Assembly: GCA_013400975.1 (NCBI GenBank)
Contig: WBMZ01014168.1
Span: 1 to 64,000 of the forward strand
Direction of reading: 5' to 3'
DNA length: 64,000 nt
From: Atrichornis clamosus
Taxonomy: Eukaryota > Chordata > Aves > Passeriformes > Menuridae
Shown here: positions 1 through 12,893 of the stretch, piece by piece
How the letters are laid out: each line of letters starts with the position of its first letter
Position numbering within the stretch: position 1 is the stretch's first letter
Program-made: the position numbers and the translations under genes
Notes under the pieces: generated by a model
What the model saw: the letters and a program-made list of their open reading frames with translations, nothing else
What the model was told of the DNA's origin: nothing
Database searches by the model: none

Positions 1-84
1 CGCCGCGCCCGCCTGCGCCGTCAACTGCTCGGCCCGCGGCGTGGAGCGCCCGGGGGCCGCCGTGCCCCCCGCCGCCACCGCGCT
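1..84 (+). CDS. PKD1: PKD1 exon 1, 3' part (LRR N-flank)
   Basis: The frame begins at base 2 and encodes residues 1-27 plus two bases of codon 28. The piece contains ACAVNCSARGVERPG, the cysteine-rich cap that precedes leucine-rich repeats; the VNCSxRG part resembles the human protein. The donor is CT|GTGAGT at 85, phase 2, as in human exon 1. The exon start, initiator codon and signal peptide lie left of the window. The run is extremely GC- and CpG-rich, as expected for a first exon within a promoter CpG island. Confidence 0.9.
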
Positions 85-260
85 GTGAGTACCGGGGCAC
101 GCGTGGGCAGCAGCGGGGGGGACGCGGGCCCGCACCCCGGGATCGGCACGAACCGGGAGCCGCATAACCCCGAGCGTCCCGGCGCGGGGGATGGAGCGGG
201 AGGTTCGGCGCCGGCGGTTTGGTTTCCGAGGTTCCTGGGGAATAACGGGAGGAGGGTGTG
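1..260. promoter_or_regulatory. Right edge of the promoter CpG island
   Basis: CpG dinucleotides are dense from base 1 to about 250, through the end of exon 1 and the first bases of intron 1, and then drop sharply. This is the usual shape of the downstream shoulder of a CpG-island promoter. The transcription start itself is not in the window. Confidence 0.6.
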
Positions 261-3200
261 GGAGCGGAACGGGCGGTTGGGTTAAAGTGTCTTGAAAGAA
301 AATCCGAAAGACGCAACTAACAAGTAACAGATACTTCTCCGCGGAAGCGCTGGGACGGGGTGACAGATGTGTTGGTGCCCAGATGCCGGTTTTGTTGTTT
401 TGGGAAGATCAATCAGGAGTGTGCCGTGGAGGGGCATTGGAATGGTCCATGTGCTCTGTCGCTGAAATAAAGTTACTGCATGACGCAAAAAACGGACCTA
501 GGGGAAAAGTTTGGTTTTCCGTAGGGAGCAGCTTTTCAGTTCTTGACGAGACAAAAGCACCGAGTGATTCATGTAAGAGAGATGACGTGGGGCCCGGCGC
601 AGGAGATAAATCTCACATGAACTAATTTCTGGTGGTATTTTACTGCATTAAGGGTCTGCTTTTCTATTTGGATATTCTTAACTAAGCTTCCACTTTTTCG
701 TGTCAGTACAGAGATACTGCAGAAGTTGTGGAGTACCACAGTAAACATAAATTGTAGGTTTTGCAGGCTGTGTCTGGACTAACTTCAGGAAAATGTGCAC
801 ATCTCTAAACTCAGCAGCCAAGGTGTTTTCCAGCTCTTTTCTTTCAAGATATAATTAGACTTTTCCAAACAAACCAGCTATTGTTTGTTGCAGAAAGTCC
901 CTAACTGGGCCAGACTGGTTTTTATTAAGGAGGTTCTGGATTTGTGTTATCTGTTGTTGGTTTGAGATGGGGATCTGCAGCTCTCGAGGCTGTGACAGAG
1001 GTGGAATGTGCCAGCTCCTCGCTGGTCACAGTAGGGCAGCCTCCCGAAGGCTGTGATGATCAGTCCTTCATTTGGCTTTTTAAGGATTTGGGGCTGTTAC
1101 CATGTGTTTCTGGGGTTATTAGTTTTGGCAGTAAGTGTTTGAGACGATGTTATTGTTCTTCTGAGGCGCTGAGTTGTAAAAGCTCCCTGAACATCTTGGT
1201 TTAGATGCTGTTGTGCAGTGACAAATGGAAGTTGGGCATAAAGTTCTTGCAGGTGAACAAAAACACGGGGAGGGGAAATCTACTGAAGCAGTGGATGGTG
1301 TTTGTGGCACCTTCTGATTCCCGGGAGAAGTGTGTGTGTAGGGCACAGAGCTGTGGCTGTCTTTGGAATTCAGGGTCAGGCAGCTCATCACTGTGCGTGC
1401 ATCAGCTGAAAATGTGCCCTGGTCCTGCTCTGAGGGCTGGTGCAAGATGTGCTGAAGTGGATTTCTTTTAAGTTTACTGCCCTGTTTGGCCTGCTGATGA
1501 TGGCAAAGAATTCAGGTGTACTCGCCCCGTCGTTATAACCATGGAGAATTTACAGATTCATTTCTCTTGGGATGAGAGGAGCGCTGGCTCATGGCACAGT
1601 GAGGTTGTGCAAGTGGTTTTGCCTGTTAATTTCACATTTCCCTTTATTGAACACTGACAGATAGAAAACATTTTAAATAATTGCTGTCTATTCTCTCATT
1701 AGTGGAAAAATTACTTTTTAATATCTCAACAAAACCTTTTTTAGAAAAATTAATTATTCTGAAATGAAAGCAGCCTTAAAGAAGACTGAGTTCTGAAAAT
1801 TCCCAAAGCCAAAATTCCCGGACCCTGCTCAGGCGTGTGCTCACAGCTGCACTCAGCAACTGCGATTCCATGCTTCTGGCTGTGGAAGGAAGGCCTAGGG
1901 AATGAATTCCTCTTGTATCCGACGTTTTAGACGGAGCAGCTTTGAGGAAATAAATGCCAAGTGCGGCCGCACAGTAACCAGGAGCACAGGGAAGTGTCCC
2001 ATCCAAAGAATCACTAAGGAAATGGGCTCTGCTGCTCGCAGACACCACATACCTCGCTGGAAGCAGTCCCCAGGCAGACGGAATGGGAATATTGGCCCCT
2101 TCCCTTTGCCAGAGTCAGGTTCTTGCAGAGTAACGCAAAGTCTGGCTGGAACTGTGAGCAAAGTCTGTTTTTCCAAATAATCCGCAGTGCGCAACATGAA
2201 AAACTGAACTTCAGGAGCAACACGCTTCGAGTGGCAGCATTTGCACTTCTGAGTCCCTCCATCCCAGGAATGCTCTGATCCATCTCTTTTCAAGGGCTTT
2301 GCTCTCAGCGCTACCACCGGATTTTGTTCGCATTTATTTGAGCCTGAGCTGTTTTCTTGAGCTTTCATCGCTTCTTTCGTTCCTCAACTGGAAATAAACC
2401 TCGTCAAGGTTTTCCGACTTTCCCTTGCAAATACTGATTCCTTCTGACACATCTTTAGTGTCGTGGTGGGTTTGAAGTGGAAATTAGAATCTTGATGTAA
2501 AAGGATGAGAGCTGAAACTCCCTTATTTTCCCCTCATTAGCATGGAATAGGATTTGTGGATGGGTGAGAAGGAGAAGCTGGGATCAGAGGAGCTCTGCTC
2601 CTGCAGAAGCGGATTTGGGGGTCGGGTGTTTCATCCAAAACCCAGCGGGGTTTTTTGCGGACTTGGCAGTGAGCCCTGGGGTTGCTCTGCCCAGCCAGTG
2701 ACTTCACCTAAACAAACCTTAAAATAAACAGATCTTGTGATTCAGGAACCTGCAGCCTGGGATATTTTAAATTTCAAGAGTCAGCAACGATTGGTAGATT
2801 CTGAGATTGTTACATGATGCAGGAAAAGCCTTTTCAAGGCTTGAGCTGTCTTCAGAAGCTATCAGGGGAAAAAAGGCTTTAAATTAGCTTAAATTAAAAT
2901 TGAATTCAGGTAAACCCACAAGCAGTGGAGTGTCTGTACAGTAGTGTCCAGGCCACAAAGGCAAAACAGCTCTGTTGCTGTTCCTAGAAAAAACTGAGAC
3001 AGCCTGGAATGTCCTTCTTGTAGGAAGCCGTATCCCAGCAAAAACAAGGCTGCGTTTCTCCTTTGTAAGAAATTTTGGAGGGGGAGAAAGGCCCAGATGA
3101 GGTGCTAGATAAATATTTTGCCAAGGAGACTCATTCAGCCTGTGGAAGGGACTGGTCCCACAAGCAACTTGTGGCTATAGTTTGAGCATGAACAAGGAGT

Positions 3201-4960
3201 CAATTCTGTGGTGTTGTGCCGGAGCAGAACGGGCTCGGGTGTCAGAGAGGGCTGGGTTGTTTATTGTGCTCCTTCCTAAAGCTTCAGAGAAGTCTCAGGG
3301 CTGTTCCCATGACTGAGAAACTTGAATTTTTTAAAAATTAAAACTCTCACCTTTTTTTAGGTGGTGTTTCAAAGTGTATTAAGAAAAATTCCTGCTCAGG
3401 AAGGGCGGGCATCCACCAGAGAGGTGGATTTGAAGGTGTTCGTGCTCTGTGGCAAAAGTTGCAATTAAGTAATTTGGAGCAGCACCAGCATGTCTCGCTT
3501 TTGTGATTTGCAATGTGGTGCAGCCAAACCTACAAACCCTGGTCGTGACAAAACCTCACACATTAAAGAACTGGAATTAAACGCCTTGGAACCCCACAGG
3601 GCAGAAGGACGAGCTGCTGGCCTCACCTTTTGGGGTTCCTCTGACACCTGGTGTGGTTTTCCCCGTGTATTGTTTGCAGTGATTTTTCCCTGTATTTCCT
3701 GAAATTTTGAAGTTTTCTGGTGGTGTCTTTCTGTGTGTGGCTTTTTCCTGGTTGGAGTGAAAGTGAGGGCTGATCCTGCTCTTCTCCTGCTGGCAAGCCC
3801 CCGACCCGTCTCTCTGGTGTTCCACTCAGCTGCTTTCATTCTGCTCTCACAAAGAGTGGATTTAAAAGAAAATCACTCACTCAGAAGGTTGAACTCATAT
3901 GGTTTGTTAGTGCTTCTCTGCCTTTTATCCCATTTAATGGGATTCCTTGTTTTATCTCTTGTCATGCCGCGTTTTCCACACTGTGGTTTCCATAACGCGT
4001 CTGCGTCATCCTTTCTCCTTTTCCCCAAGCTTTGTTGTCCTTTGATTGATTGTTGCAGTTCAGCTTGAGTTTGTATTTTATTTACTCCATATGTCCCCAA
4101 ACATTTATCTGAGTTGTAATAAGTGAGTAACAGAGTAGGCAGGGGAAGAAGGACAGCTCGGGAGCAAAGCCGTGCATTCCAGTGCCAGGGTGGAGCTGCC
4201 TGGGAGCTGCACGGACAGAGGATCTTGCTCTTGCTGTGAGGAGAGTGCATGGAGGAGTGTGGGGAACAGGGTGGGTTTTGGGGGACACAGTATTTGTGAA
4301 TTAGTTCCTCCACAACCAACAGCACGATTTCAGACGGTGGCTGTCAGGCTCGAAGAGAAAATTTCCATCCCTTCCACAGTGGAAAGTTGGCAGCTCCGCT
4401 CCCGCGCTGCGCTGACGGCGCTGTTGCTGTTCAGAGGAATGGCTGCTGCTGCTCATCAGCCCAGCCTTCTCTCCCCCCACATCAACCCACCCCGCTCTCC
4501 CTCCCCACCATCCCACCCTTCTCTCCAGCCCTCGCTGAGATGTGGCTCCAAGGCTGGAAAGCCGCGGTGGCTGCCGGGCTGCAGAGCTGCCTGCACGGAC
4601 AAGCTCTGCCAAAGGTCACTGCCTGTCCCAAAGGAGGATGAGGGTGTCACATCAGACCTCTGCAGCCCTCATTTCTGAGTCCTCCTTTGCAGTGAAGAAT
4701 GAGCCTGTTTCTCACGTCAAAGCACTGTTCTTTACTTAGACACCGAAGTGAAGTTGGCATCTCTGTTTGCCAAAACTAAAAATGTCAATTGAAACATAAT
4801 GTTAGTTTTTTGCTCTGCAAAGGGCACAAAAAGAAAAACTCATGTGATTGCTGCCATTCCCATTTATTTAAAGGATAGCTGTCATCAGGAAGAGCATCAA
4901 CAATGTGCAAGCTGTAACATTTGCAGTGTATTATAGGAACCGTGACAAGTAAAGATTCTG
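85..4960. other. Intron 1, first block: mostly unique sequence
   Basis: After the CpG island shoulder this block is AT-richer and appears unique. Short open frames occur on both strands (for example around 1900-2370 and 3460-3840), but none has splice context, domain similarity or a codon pattern I recognise. An AT-rich run lies near 1660-1760. I see no repeat family and no RNA gene. Confidence 0.5.
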
Positions 4961-5365
4961 TCATAGAATCACAGAATCCTGCAATGGTTTAGGAGGGAAA
5001 GGACCTTAAAGATCATTGTGTTTCACTCCCTGCCATGGGCAGGGATACCTCCCACTATCCCAGGTTGCTCCAAGCCCTGTCCAACCTGGCCTTGGACACT
5101 TCCAGGGATGCGGCAGCCACAGCTTCTCTGGGCACCCTGTGCCAGGGCCTCCCCACCCTCACAAGGAAGAATTTCTTCCTGATATCGAACCTAAATTTTC
5201 CCTCTTTCAGTGTGAACCCATTCCCACGTGTCCTGTCACTACAGTTCCTGTTGAACAGTCCCTCTCTGGCTTCCTTGTAACCCCTTCAGATACTGGGAAG
5301 TGCTGTGAGCTCTCCACACAACTTTTCCTCTTCAGGCTGAACTTTCTCAGCTTTCCAGCTCTTCC
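4961..5365 (-). mobile_element. CR1 LINE fragment, antisense to the gene
   Basis: It begins with the inverted CR1 tail (tcatagaatcacagaatc) and runs through the usual 3' UTR blocks (gccatgggcagggatacctc, ttgctccaagccctgtccaa, gaagaatttcttcctgatat). It then continues into older upstream CR1 sequence ending near a ctcttcaggctgaac block. At about 400 bp it is one of the longer CR1 pieces here. It is 5'-truncated, as is normal for CR1. Confidence 0.88.
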
Positions 5366-6205
5366 CTTTCCCTGGAAAGATCCTTTTTGATAATGTGCAG
5401 ATAAGCAAAACACAGATAATTAAAACAAAGTCAGCTGTTTCTACCGCTGTAACAGCAAAATAGTTCCCCTCAGGTTAGGAACAGGTAAATCTCTTTGGCT
5501 TGCTGGCATCAGGCCTTGGAAAAACCTCCATGAGCTGAGCTCTGTGGTGAACATTCAGATGTGGCATATGGTCTTGTGTGATTCTGTTTAACCTCCTGTC
5601 ATGTTGAATTTAATTAGCAGCCCGTGTTAAGGCAGTGTGATAGGCTGGGTTGGTGACAGGACTTGATGTTCATTCCCTCTGCCATGACGGATCTCCCCCC
5701 TACGGCGTTTTTGGGTGTTGAGGTGTGGCCCTGCTGTGCCCGCAGCTGGGGCTGTGGGGCTGGGAGCCGGGGGACCCTCTCTTCCTGCTGCAGTTGTGTT
5801 GGCAGATGCTCTGGGACATCGGGACAGGGCTGTGCTGGCTCTCACAGCAGCCGCAGCCTGCAGCAGCTCGGGTTTGACGAGCCTGCGGGGCGGTCTGGAG
5901 TGACACGGGCTCTGGATCCCAGCCAGGCTCAGCCAGCCTGTTCCTATTCATCCGAGATTGTCCCTGGCCACCACACCACGGCCTTTTCTCTTCTAGTGAC
6001 AGCTGGGCAGCTTGTTTTCTGCCAGCCTGCACGGGCAGCTCCTTGTACTGAGAAACACCTTGGGCTCTGTGTGGTGCAATTTGTGTGTCTGGGATGAAGT
6101 CACAGGGTCTAATCACTGGTTTGAAAGGGACATTTCCAGGGTGGGGTTTGCAGCCCTCCTAGGGCCTGTGCCCACCTCCTTGGACAAACCTTATGGTCCT
6201 TTAAA
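5366..6205. other. Intron 1 unique block
   Basis: Unique-looking sequence between two CR1 pieces. Overlapping open frames near 5660-6120 on both strands reflect GC-rich composition; I see no protein signature. Confidence 0.4.
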
Positions 6206-6486
6206 GAGCTACAGGAGAGATGGAGAGGGATTTGTGACAAGGGCATGGAGTGCCAGGGCAAGGGGAATGGCTTCCCACTGCCAGAGGGCAGGGTTAGATG
6301 GCATATTGGGAAGAAATTGTTTCCTGTGACGTTGTCCAGAGAAGCTGGAAGTGTCCAAGGTCAGGTTGGACGGGGCTTGGAGCACCCTGGGATAGTGGAA
6401 AGTGTCCCTGCCATGGCAGGGGGTGGCACTGGATGAGCTTTAAGGTCCCTTCCAACCCAACCCGTTCCGTGGTCCCGTGGTTCTGT
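6206..6486 (+). mobile_element. CR1 LINE fragment, sense
   Basis: It contains the sense CR1 landmarks: agagatggagagggatttgt, atattgggaagaaatt, gacggggcttggagcaccct and tgccatggcagggggtggca. It ends in a degenerate tail (ggtcccgtggttctgtgg). The middle has a short internal deletion, because the block between the gaagaaatt and gagaagctgg landmarks is shortened. Confidence 0.88.
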
Positions 6487-9400
6487 GGCACTTGCAGATC
6501 CCCAGCAATGGCCTCTTCACAGCTCCGTTGCAACATCCCCTGGCAGCACCTCAGCCCTGGCTCCCGCAGGATCCGTGCGCTGCTCTGGGCTCCTCTGGCA
6601 GGGACAGGACCTGCGCAGATCCAGAGGAAAAGTTTTCCCTGCAGGGACAGGGAGCAAGGCCTCTCCTTCCTCTGCCTGGCCTGGGGGCTTGCATGGGATC
6701 CTGTGAACCCCTTTCCCTGCTGGCCGGGGGGCTCTGGTCCTGCTGGGAATGGGTTAAAGAGGCTCCATGGTCCGGGAGCGGTGGGAGTGGCGCTCTAAAA
6801 AGAGGACCCAGGGTGTGGGTTGAGTCCTCCGGAGGGAGGAACCCGAGGAACAGCTAAGCCTGGGAAAGCAGAGCCCAGCCGGATTGTGTTGGCCAAAACT
6901 GAGCGTTTCTCTCTCAAACCACGCCTCGGGAAGGGGGTGGAGTGAGGCCGGGCTGGAGCTGCGGGTTTTGGTTTAGGGCAGGTTGGTGAAAGCATCTGTG
7001 TCCTGTCCCGGGTGGTTCTTGCACTGAGACAGCCCCAGGGGTTGCATCCTAAAACCGTGATGGGAGCACATGGGTCCCTCGGAGAGCTGGGAAAAAACCC
7101 CATGATCCTTCATTTTTTGTGCATTTTTGTAGTGCAAAAATGTTGTTTGAAGAAGCACTGCAGAAGTGCCTATTTTTGTACCTCTCCGTTCATCCTGTTG
7201 CCTCACAGCTGCCTGGTTGTGTGCTAGGGGTAGAATCCAGCCTTGCCACGTGTGGCTCGGAAAAAGCAGCTGCTCAGTCCCTGTCCCTGCTGCCGATGCT
7301 CCCGCGTGCCACGTTTCCAAGAGCAGGGCAGGGGCTGTGGGCTGTGCACGGGGCCCTGTGGGGTGTTTTGGCTCTCAGGTGTCTGAGCGGGGCTGTCAGG
7401 AGAGCTGCCCAAACAAGCCGTACCTTGCAGGGGATGCTGGTGGCACCTGTGTGCAGCGCAGGGCTGGCACTGGCGTCCTGCTGGCAGTGGGATCTGTGCT
7501 GTCACTTGGGAATGCTCCCAGGTTTTCCCTCCTGGATTGCTTCTGTGCTGGTCCTCTCACAGGCAGGGGCTGTATGGCTATTTGTGTGCAGAGGGAACCA
7601 TCCAGCCACACTCTGCTGCCAGTGCCAGGCCCTCCATGGGGTGGTAAGAACAATAATCAGGGACCCCATCCTGTGCTCCCAGCACAGTCCGTGTGTCACC
7701 TTTCCTTTCCTGGGGCTTGGAGAGCTGAGGGAGCAGCTGGACAGCAATGGGCTGCAGAGTGGAGCCTCTAAGTTGTGGTTGCAGCCACATTCCCTGCTCT
7801 TTGCTGTGCTTTGTACTCCCTCAGACACCTCTGCTCAAGCTGTGTTGTTTCTCCAAAAGAGGGGTGGGATGGGGTGTTTGGGATGGCGACTTGTCCTGTC
7901 ACCCCCAGACAGATCCCAGGGGCACAGGGGACCTGGTGGAAGGCTCTGTGCTCTGGCAGAGCCTGTGCAGACAGCGTGGTGCTGCCAGGAGTCTGGCCCT
8001 CGGCAGAGTTGGGTTTCACCCCTCCCCAGATGTAAAAAAGGGCTGGAAAGCTTTCTGGAAAGAGTGAGTTTGCAAAAGGAGGAGTTTGGATATGGAAAGA
8101 GCAATCAACTGGCACCTTTCGTGTTTTGTAATGCTGTACCAGCTCTTGGATCTCATGGATTGGTGCAGGCACAGCAAAAGGGCAGCTCTTACCTGAGACC
8201 TGCATGTCATCCAGGCAATCCTGCAAAAGCCTCAGCCTGGAGTGTGGGCACTTGCCTTTGAGGTGCTGGCAGAGCTGCTGCCTTTCCAGCCTTGTTAATG
8301 ATTCCAGCAGGATCTATAGTGGCTCCTCAGGGATTTGTGTCACAGAAGTGCCCTTGCACCTCAGCACAGCACAATTCAAAAGAAATCTTCTCCTATTCCC
8401 TAAAGCAAAACGCAGCGCTGATCTGAAATACGGTGCAGAGTGAGTGATTCCCTGGGAGAAGAGTTTCCATTGGAAAATATCCTGGCTCCCGACCAGCCCT
8501 CTGTAAAGCAGTTGTAGAGGGCAGCTCGTTGCTGCTACCTGGGTGATTTTCTGGAGGAGGTGTGTTAATGTGAGCAGGGATTGGTGAAGCCATTAGTCAG
8601 GATCCCATCTCAGCTCCTTCACTACACAATAAAAAGAAGATTCCCTGTCCTCCCAGACTCCGGAGGTGACTGCAAGGAGGGAGCCACTGCCATGAGCAGA
8701 GTGGCGTTGGCCAGAGATTCATAAGTAATGAATTAAATCTGTGCTGAGCAAAGGTTTCTATCGGAGTGTGGGAACATTATTTTACTCCTACAGAGGGAAA
8801 ACATGAAGTGGCTTTAGAGACTGAGCTGTGCGACCTCTGATTGCATGGATCGGTGCAAAGTTTGGATCAGAAGTCTCAAAAAATTTAGTGTAGACAAAAC
8901 TGAGGTGGGAAAACAAAAGCTGGAAGAGGCCAAGGGTTAGACTTTGTTAGTCTTTGAGCTGTGTTAAGAAAATTCGCTGTAGCTGGTGTCTGTGGTGGAT
9001 TGTGTTCCTACAGCAGTGAGGAAGGGCTTTGCTTAGGGAAAATTAAAAGGGAAGAGTGCTTCCCCTGTGTGCAGGAAAGCTGTGTAGGGCATGGCACAGA
9101 TCAGGCAGCACCACAGAGAAAATTTCGAGCTCTCTGGGTGGCACTTGAGGTTCTGCTGGGCTGACACAATTCCCAACGTTTAATTGAGAGGGAAGACACG
9201 CCCTGTTTTCTGCAGGAGCATCACTGGTCCCTGAATCTGTGTTTCATATGACACAAAATAGTAACTCCAGTAGCCCAAAACCCTGAACTCCAAGCTCCAA
9301 AGCCCTCACTGCTTTCCCTCTTGTCACTCCCTGAATCCAGTAATTGGCCATTTCTTGGAAAGCTCTTTGCCTTTCCAGTGCTTGCAGCAGAGTGAACTGT

Positions 9401-9840
9401 CAAGGCAGCGATGGCACTGGCCTTGGGTAGTTTAATTTCTGATTCCATGCACAGATTGCATCTGATACAGCCACCAATTTAGGTGGCATTAACTTGGATT
9501 TGCTTTGCACTGTGTATAGTGCCCCACGCTGTGCAGCCAGTCAGATTGGAGTATTTCCTCTGGCATAAGTTAGTCTTTGCAACAATTAAAGGGTTAATTA
9601 CAGCTGGCCATCAGATCTCTAAAACAAGCCAGCAGAGCCCACTGCCGTGCTCTGTCTTCCTGTGGATTAGCCATTGACATCCAAGCTTGATCCCATAACT
9701 TCAGAGGGAACTGGGAGAGTTTGGAAGTTCATCTCCAACACCCCCGCTCCCACAGGACCCACAGCTTCCCCTGGAGTAGATCCACTCTCTAGCTGCTTGG
9801 GAAAGACATTTCATAAGTCTTTGGAGAGTCCCGGACCTTT
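6487..9840. other. Intron 1 unique block with a long chance ORF
   Basis: GC-rich unique sequence up to about 8260 gives several overlapping open frames on both strands. The longest runs for 380 codons at 7119-8261. Frames on the opposite strand are also long, the residue composition is rich in W, C, L and G, and no domain is visible, so I do not call a gene. The part from about 8600 to 9840 is AT-richer and featureless. Confidence 0.4.
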
Positions 9841-9900
9841 TCATGGAATCACAGAATAATTTAGGTTGGAAAAGACCTCCAAGCTCAGCGAGTCCCAGCT
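9841..9900 (-). mobile_element. Short CR1 tail remnant, antisense
   Basis: It starts with tcatggaatcacagaataat, followed by ttaggttggaaaagacctcc and agcgagtccca. This is the inverted 3' end of an older CR1 subfamily; the body cannot be traced further. Confidence 0.75.
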
Positions 9901-11045
9901 GTGGCCGATGCCCATTTTGAGGATGGGCAGCCCTGTGGATCCTCCTCTTGCAGGGGGATGCTCTGACCAGCAACACGGAGCTCCTTTTCCTCCCTGTGCA
10001 GGCTGACCACAATTCCTCCGTTCCCGTAGAGCTGGGAAGCAGCACTGGAGCTGCTGCTCCGTTTCTTGGCCTGCTCTGCAGCTCCTGGAAGCTGCTGGGT
10101 TCTGCAGCAGCCATGGAGGCTGTGTGCAAGGCCAGGATTTGCTTCCCTCTGTCCTCCCCTCTGCAACCAGGGAAGTGCAGTGCATACCTTGGTTTGGGAA
10201 GGAAGCCGAGCTACTGGGGGCAGTGTTGTCTAAGAGCTGGAACAGGAGGGGGAGGCAGGATCCTGCTTTTGTTTTCAGTTTGACCCTGGTGGTGTGGGCT
10301 GGGCTGTCAGGGATGCCTCTGCATCCCTGACTGAGCAGTGGGGCTGGACCTTCATTGCCTCACGAGAGTGTTGTCCTGGTTATTTATGAGAATTCAGTGC
10401 TTGTGGAGCACTTCAGTGCTTGGCTGCTGGATAAATGCCCTGGGTTTGTAATTCCTGCTTGCCTGGTGCTCTGCCATCCTGGTGAGAAGGCACTAAAACA
10501 TTCTGTACCAGCTCTTGGGAAGGTGGATCTGCAGTCTGAGCAGTGTGAACATCGGGGCAGCAAGAGAGAGACGTGCACTCACCTTGACAGGTTCATTGGT
10601 ACCTCAGTCTTGCCCTTCCACCCCTGCTTGTGCTTTGAGCTCCTCTTCCTCATCCTCCAAACCAAACACAACCTTGTGCTTGGTGGGTACATCCTGTGTG
10701 GCAGGGACTGGAGCCAGCAGGATCCCACTGTGCTCTCGGAGCTGGAGAATCATTGATTTTGCTTTTAAAGCATCTCTAAAAAAAGAAAAGTTTTGTTTTC
10801 TGCCTGACTTGTGTTTTCTGTTCAGGGCAGAGCCATCGGTTTCCCAAACAGAGCCCCAGATGGGGAGTCAGTGTTGTCTCCAGTGCAAGGAACCAGCTCC
10901 TGAGAGGAACGTGGTGGCTCCTTATGGGCTCCTTGGGGTGTAGGATGTGGTGCTGGGAATGTTTTCCAGGCAGCAGGCACAGGGATGGATGTGCAGAGTG
11001 CTTCTCAGTGAGGTCGGGCTCAGCCTGGGGAGTGGGGGGCCGTGA
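9901..11045. other. Intron 1 unique block
   Basis: No gene or repeat recognised. GC-rich sequence gives short open frames on both strands near 9700-10330. Confidence 0.35.
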
Positions 11046-11166
11046 ACACTTCCAGGACTGGTGACCCCACCACCTCCCTGGGCAGCCCCTCCCAGTGCCT
11101 GACAACCCCTTCATGAAGGAATTCTTGCTGATGTCCAGCCTGAGCCTCCCCTTCCTGTTGTTCAGC
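11046..11166 (-). mobile_element. Old CR1 fragment, antisense
   Basis: The blocks accccaccacctccctgggc, agtgcctgacaaccccttca and ttgctgatgtccagcctgag match the inverted 3' UTR of a divergent CR1 subfamily. Neither the tail nor the upstream part is clear. Confidence 0.7.
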
Positions 11167-12774
11167 TGGGCAGGGCTGTGAGAGCTCCGTGCACGGGAGG
11201 TGCCTGAGGTCACGCAGGGAGTTTGTGTCCCTGAGCCCTCCCAGTCCTCTGAGGTGCAGCTGAGTGTGGCAGACACGTGGGTTTGCACGTGGGCTGATGT
11301 GGTGTGAAGGTCCTGCAGTGTGAGGTGACAGGCTGGGGGGCACAGGGATCCATCCAGCTGCCCCTGGAGCATCTCCAGGCTGGCAGAGCTGCAGCCGCTG
11401 CCCTGTCCTGGTCCCAAGGGCAGCACAGCACGGCTGAGATGTGGATTGGTTTGGAGTGGGAGTAGCACCAGCTGGCCCCTGCATCCCTCTGCCTCCCTGG
11501 GAAGAGCTGGCCCTGCTCCTGGTGTCCCGTGCAGAGACAGTTCCTCCGTTGGCAGCAGGATTCCTTTGGGGTGACAAGGGGAGCAGCATTTCACCGTGAT
11601 CTGTGCCGGGGTTCTGGATTAATCATTACTGCTCTTAATGGGTTGTAACTCGGAGCTCGGCCCATCTGCATCACCTGAGGACTCTGCGCACCAGACCAGT
11701 GGGAATCAGGTGCTGCCTGGAACTGGGGCTCCCAGGAGGCGTGAGGGAATGGAGGGAATGGTTAATAGGTGGGCTGGAGTTAATCATTCACTGAATTCCT
11801 CAGCTACAAACTCTCTCCTCAGTATTTTTTCTGGTGCTGCTGCTGGAAAGGAAATGGGGGTATGTGAAGCAAAACCACACTTAACAACTCACAGTAGCCC
11901 TGGTGTGTGCAGGATTTCTTGCCTTGTGCTGAGGGTGGAGGGGACGCTTGAATGATCTGGTGGAGCTGAGCAGGGCTGAGATATTTGATATATCTGCCCC
12001 TTTCACTTTGGGTGCCTGGGCCAGGCCCTGGAGGAGGAAGTGGCTGGACTTTCACCTGCCCCAGACCCAGGAAAGATCTGTATTTTTCTCGCTGTAGTCT
12101 ATCACCAACAACTCAGACAAAAGTGGGAAAACTTAATTAATAAAATAGCAAAGATGCAATTACTTACAAGAGTCCAGCCCTGCCAGCCATAACATGAGTC
12201 AGCTACCTCTCATAAATCTTGAGATTAAAAAGAAACAAACAAAGGCCAGATGTTGGTGCCTTCTGTGTTTTGAGCCTGAACTTCCATGTAGGAGACATCT
12301 GGAGGCATCTGTACCTCTCAATAAGGAGGTGGAGAGGAATAAAAGACTTCAGCAAAAGAAAAGGAAAGGAAAAAATAGAGATTGTAATTTAATGTCATGA
12401 TTCCAGGAGACAGCTTTAGGGAACCCACCCCTTCTTATAGGACAAGACTGAATCTATCTTCTAATTCTTCTTTTTGGGGTAAAAGTGTCATGTAGAGCCA
12501 TGTACCATGGGACCAGATACAGGAGGTGGCTGGTTAATACAGGCCTTGAGCTTGCTAAAGAAACAGCTGAAATATTGAGGGTCAGTTTTGGAGGATTTAT
12601 CTTGTGATCAAATGGATTATATGACATCAGAGGTAAATATTTCATCCATGGGTAACCCAAGGCTGAACTGAACTCTGCATTCAGTCCGAGCCCTGATTCA
12701 CCTCCCAAACACCGCTGAGACCTTGAGGAATTTTATCCCTGAGATGACTTTTGCCTCTTCCTGAGGCAGAAAAG
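11167..12774. other. Intron 1 unique block
   Basis: No gene recognised. A purine-rich AT-rich run lies around 12200-12400. An open frame of 272 codons on the minus strand (11594 to 10776) overlaps this block and the old CR1 piece and has no domain signature. Confidence 0.35.
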
Positions 12775-12893
12775 TGGTTGCAGAGCTGTAGGGACGGTGG
12801 TTTTGGGGTGGTTGCAGCCCTGGGGTGGTGGTTACGGGGTGGTTGCAGAGCTGTAGGGATGGTGGTTTTGGGGTGGTTGCAGAGCTGGGATGT
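12775..12893 (+). repeat. G-rich tandem repeat, about 34-bp unit, 3.5 copies
   Basis: Copies begin with tggttgcag at 12775, 12809, 12840 and 12874, giving units of 34, 31 and 34 bp and a partial fourth. Each full unit carries ggtggttttgggg or a close variant, so the + strand holds many closely spaced G-runs. Confidence 0.85.

Noticed and set aside
7119..8261. 380-codon open frame on the + strand in intron 1
   Set aside because: GC-rich context keeps several overlapping frames open on both strands. The translation has no domain, is rich in W, C, G and S, and no splice or promoter signal supports it.
10776..11594. 272-codon minus-strand frame
   Set aside because: It partly overlaps an old CR1 fragment and has no signature or splice context.
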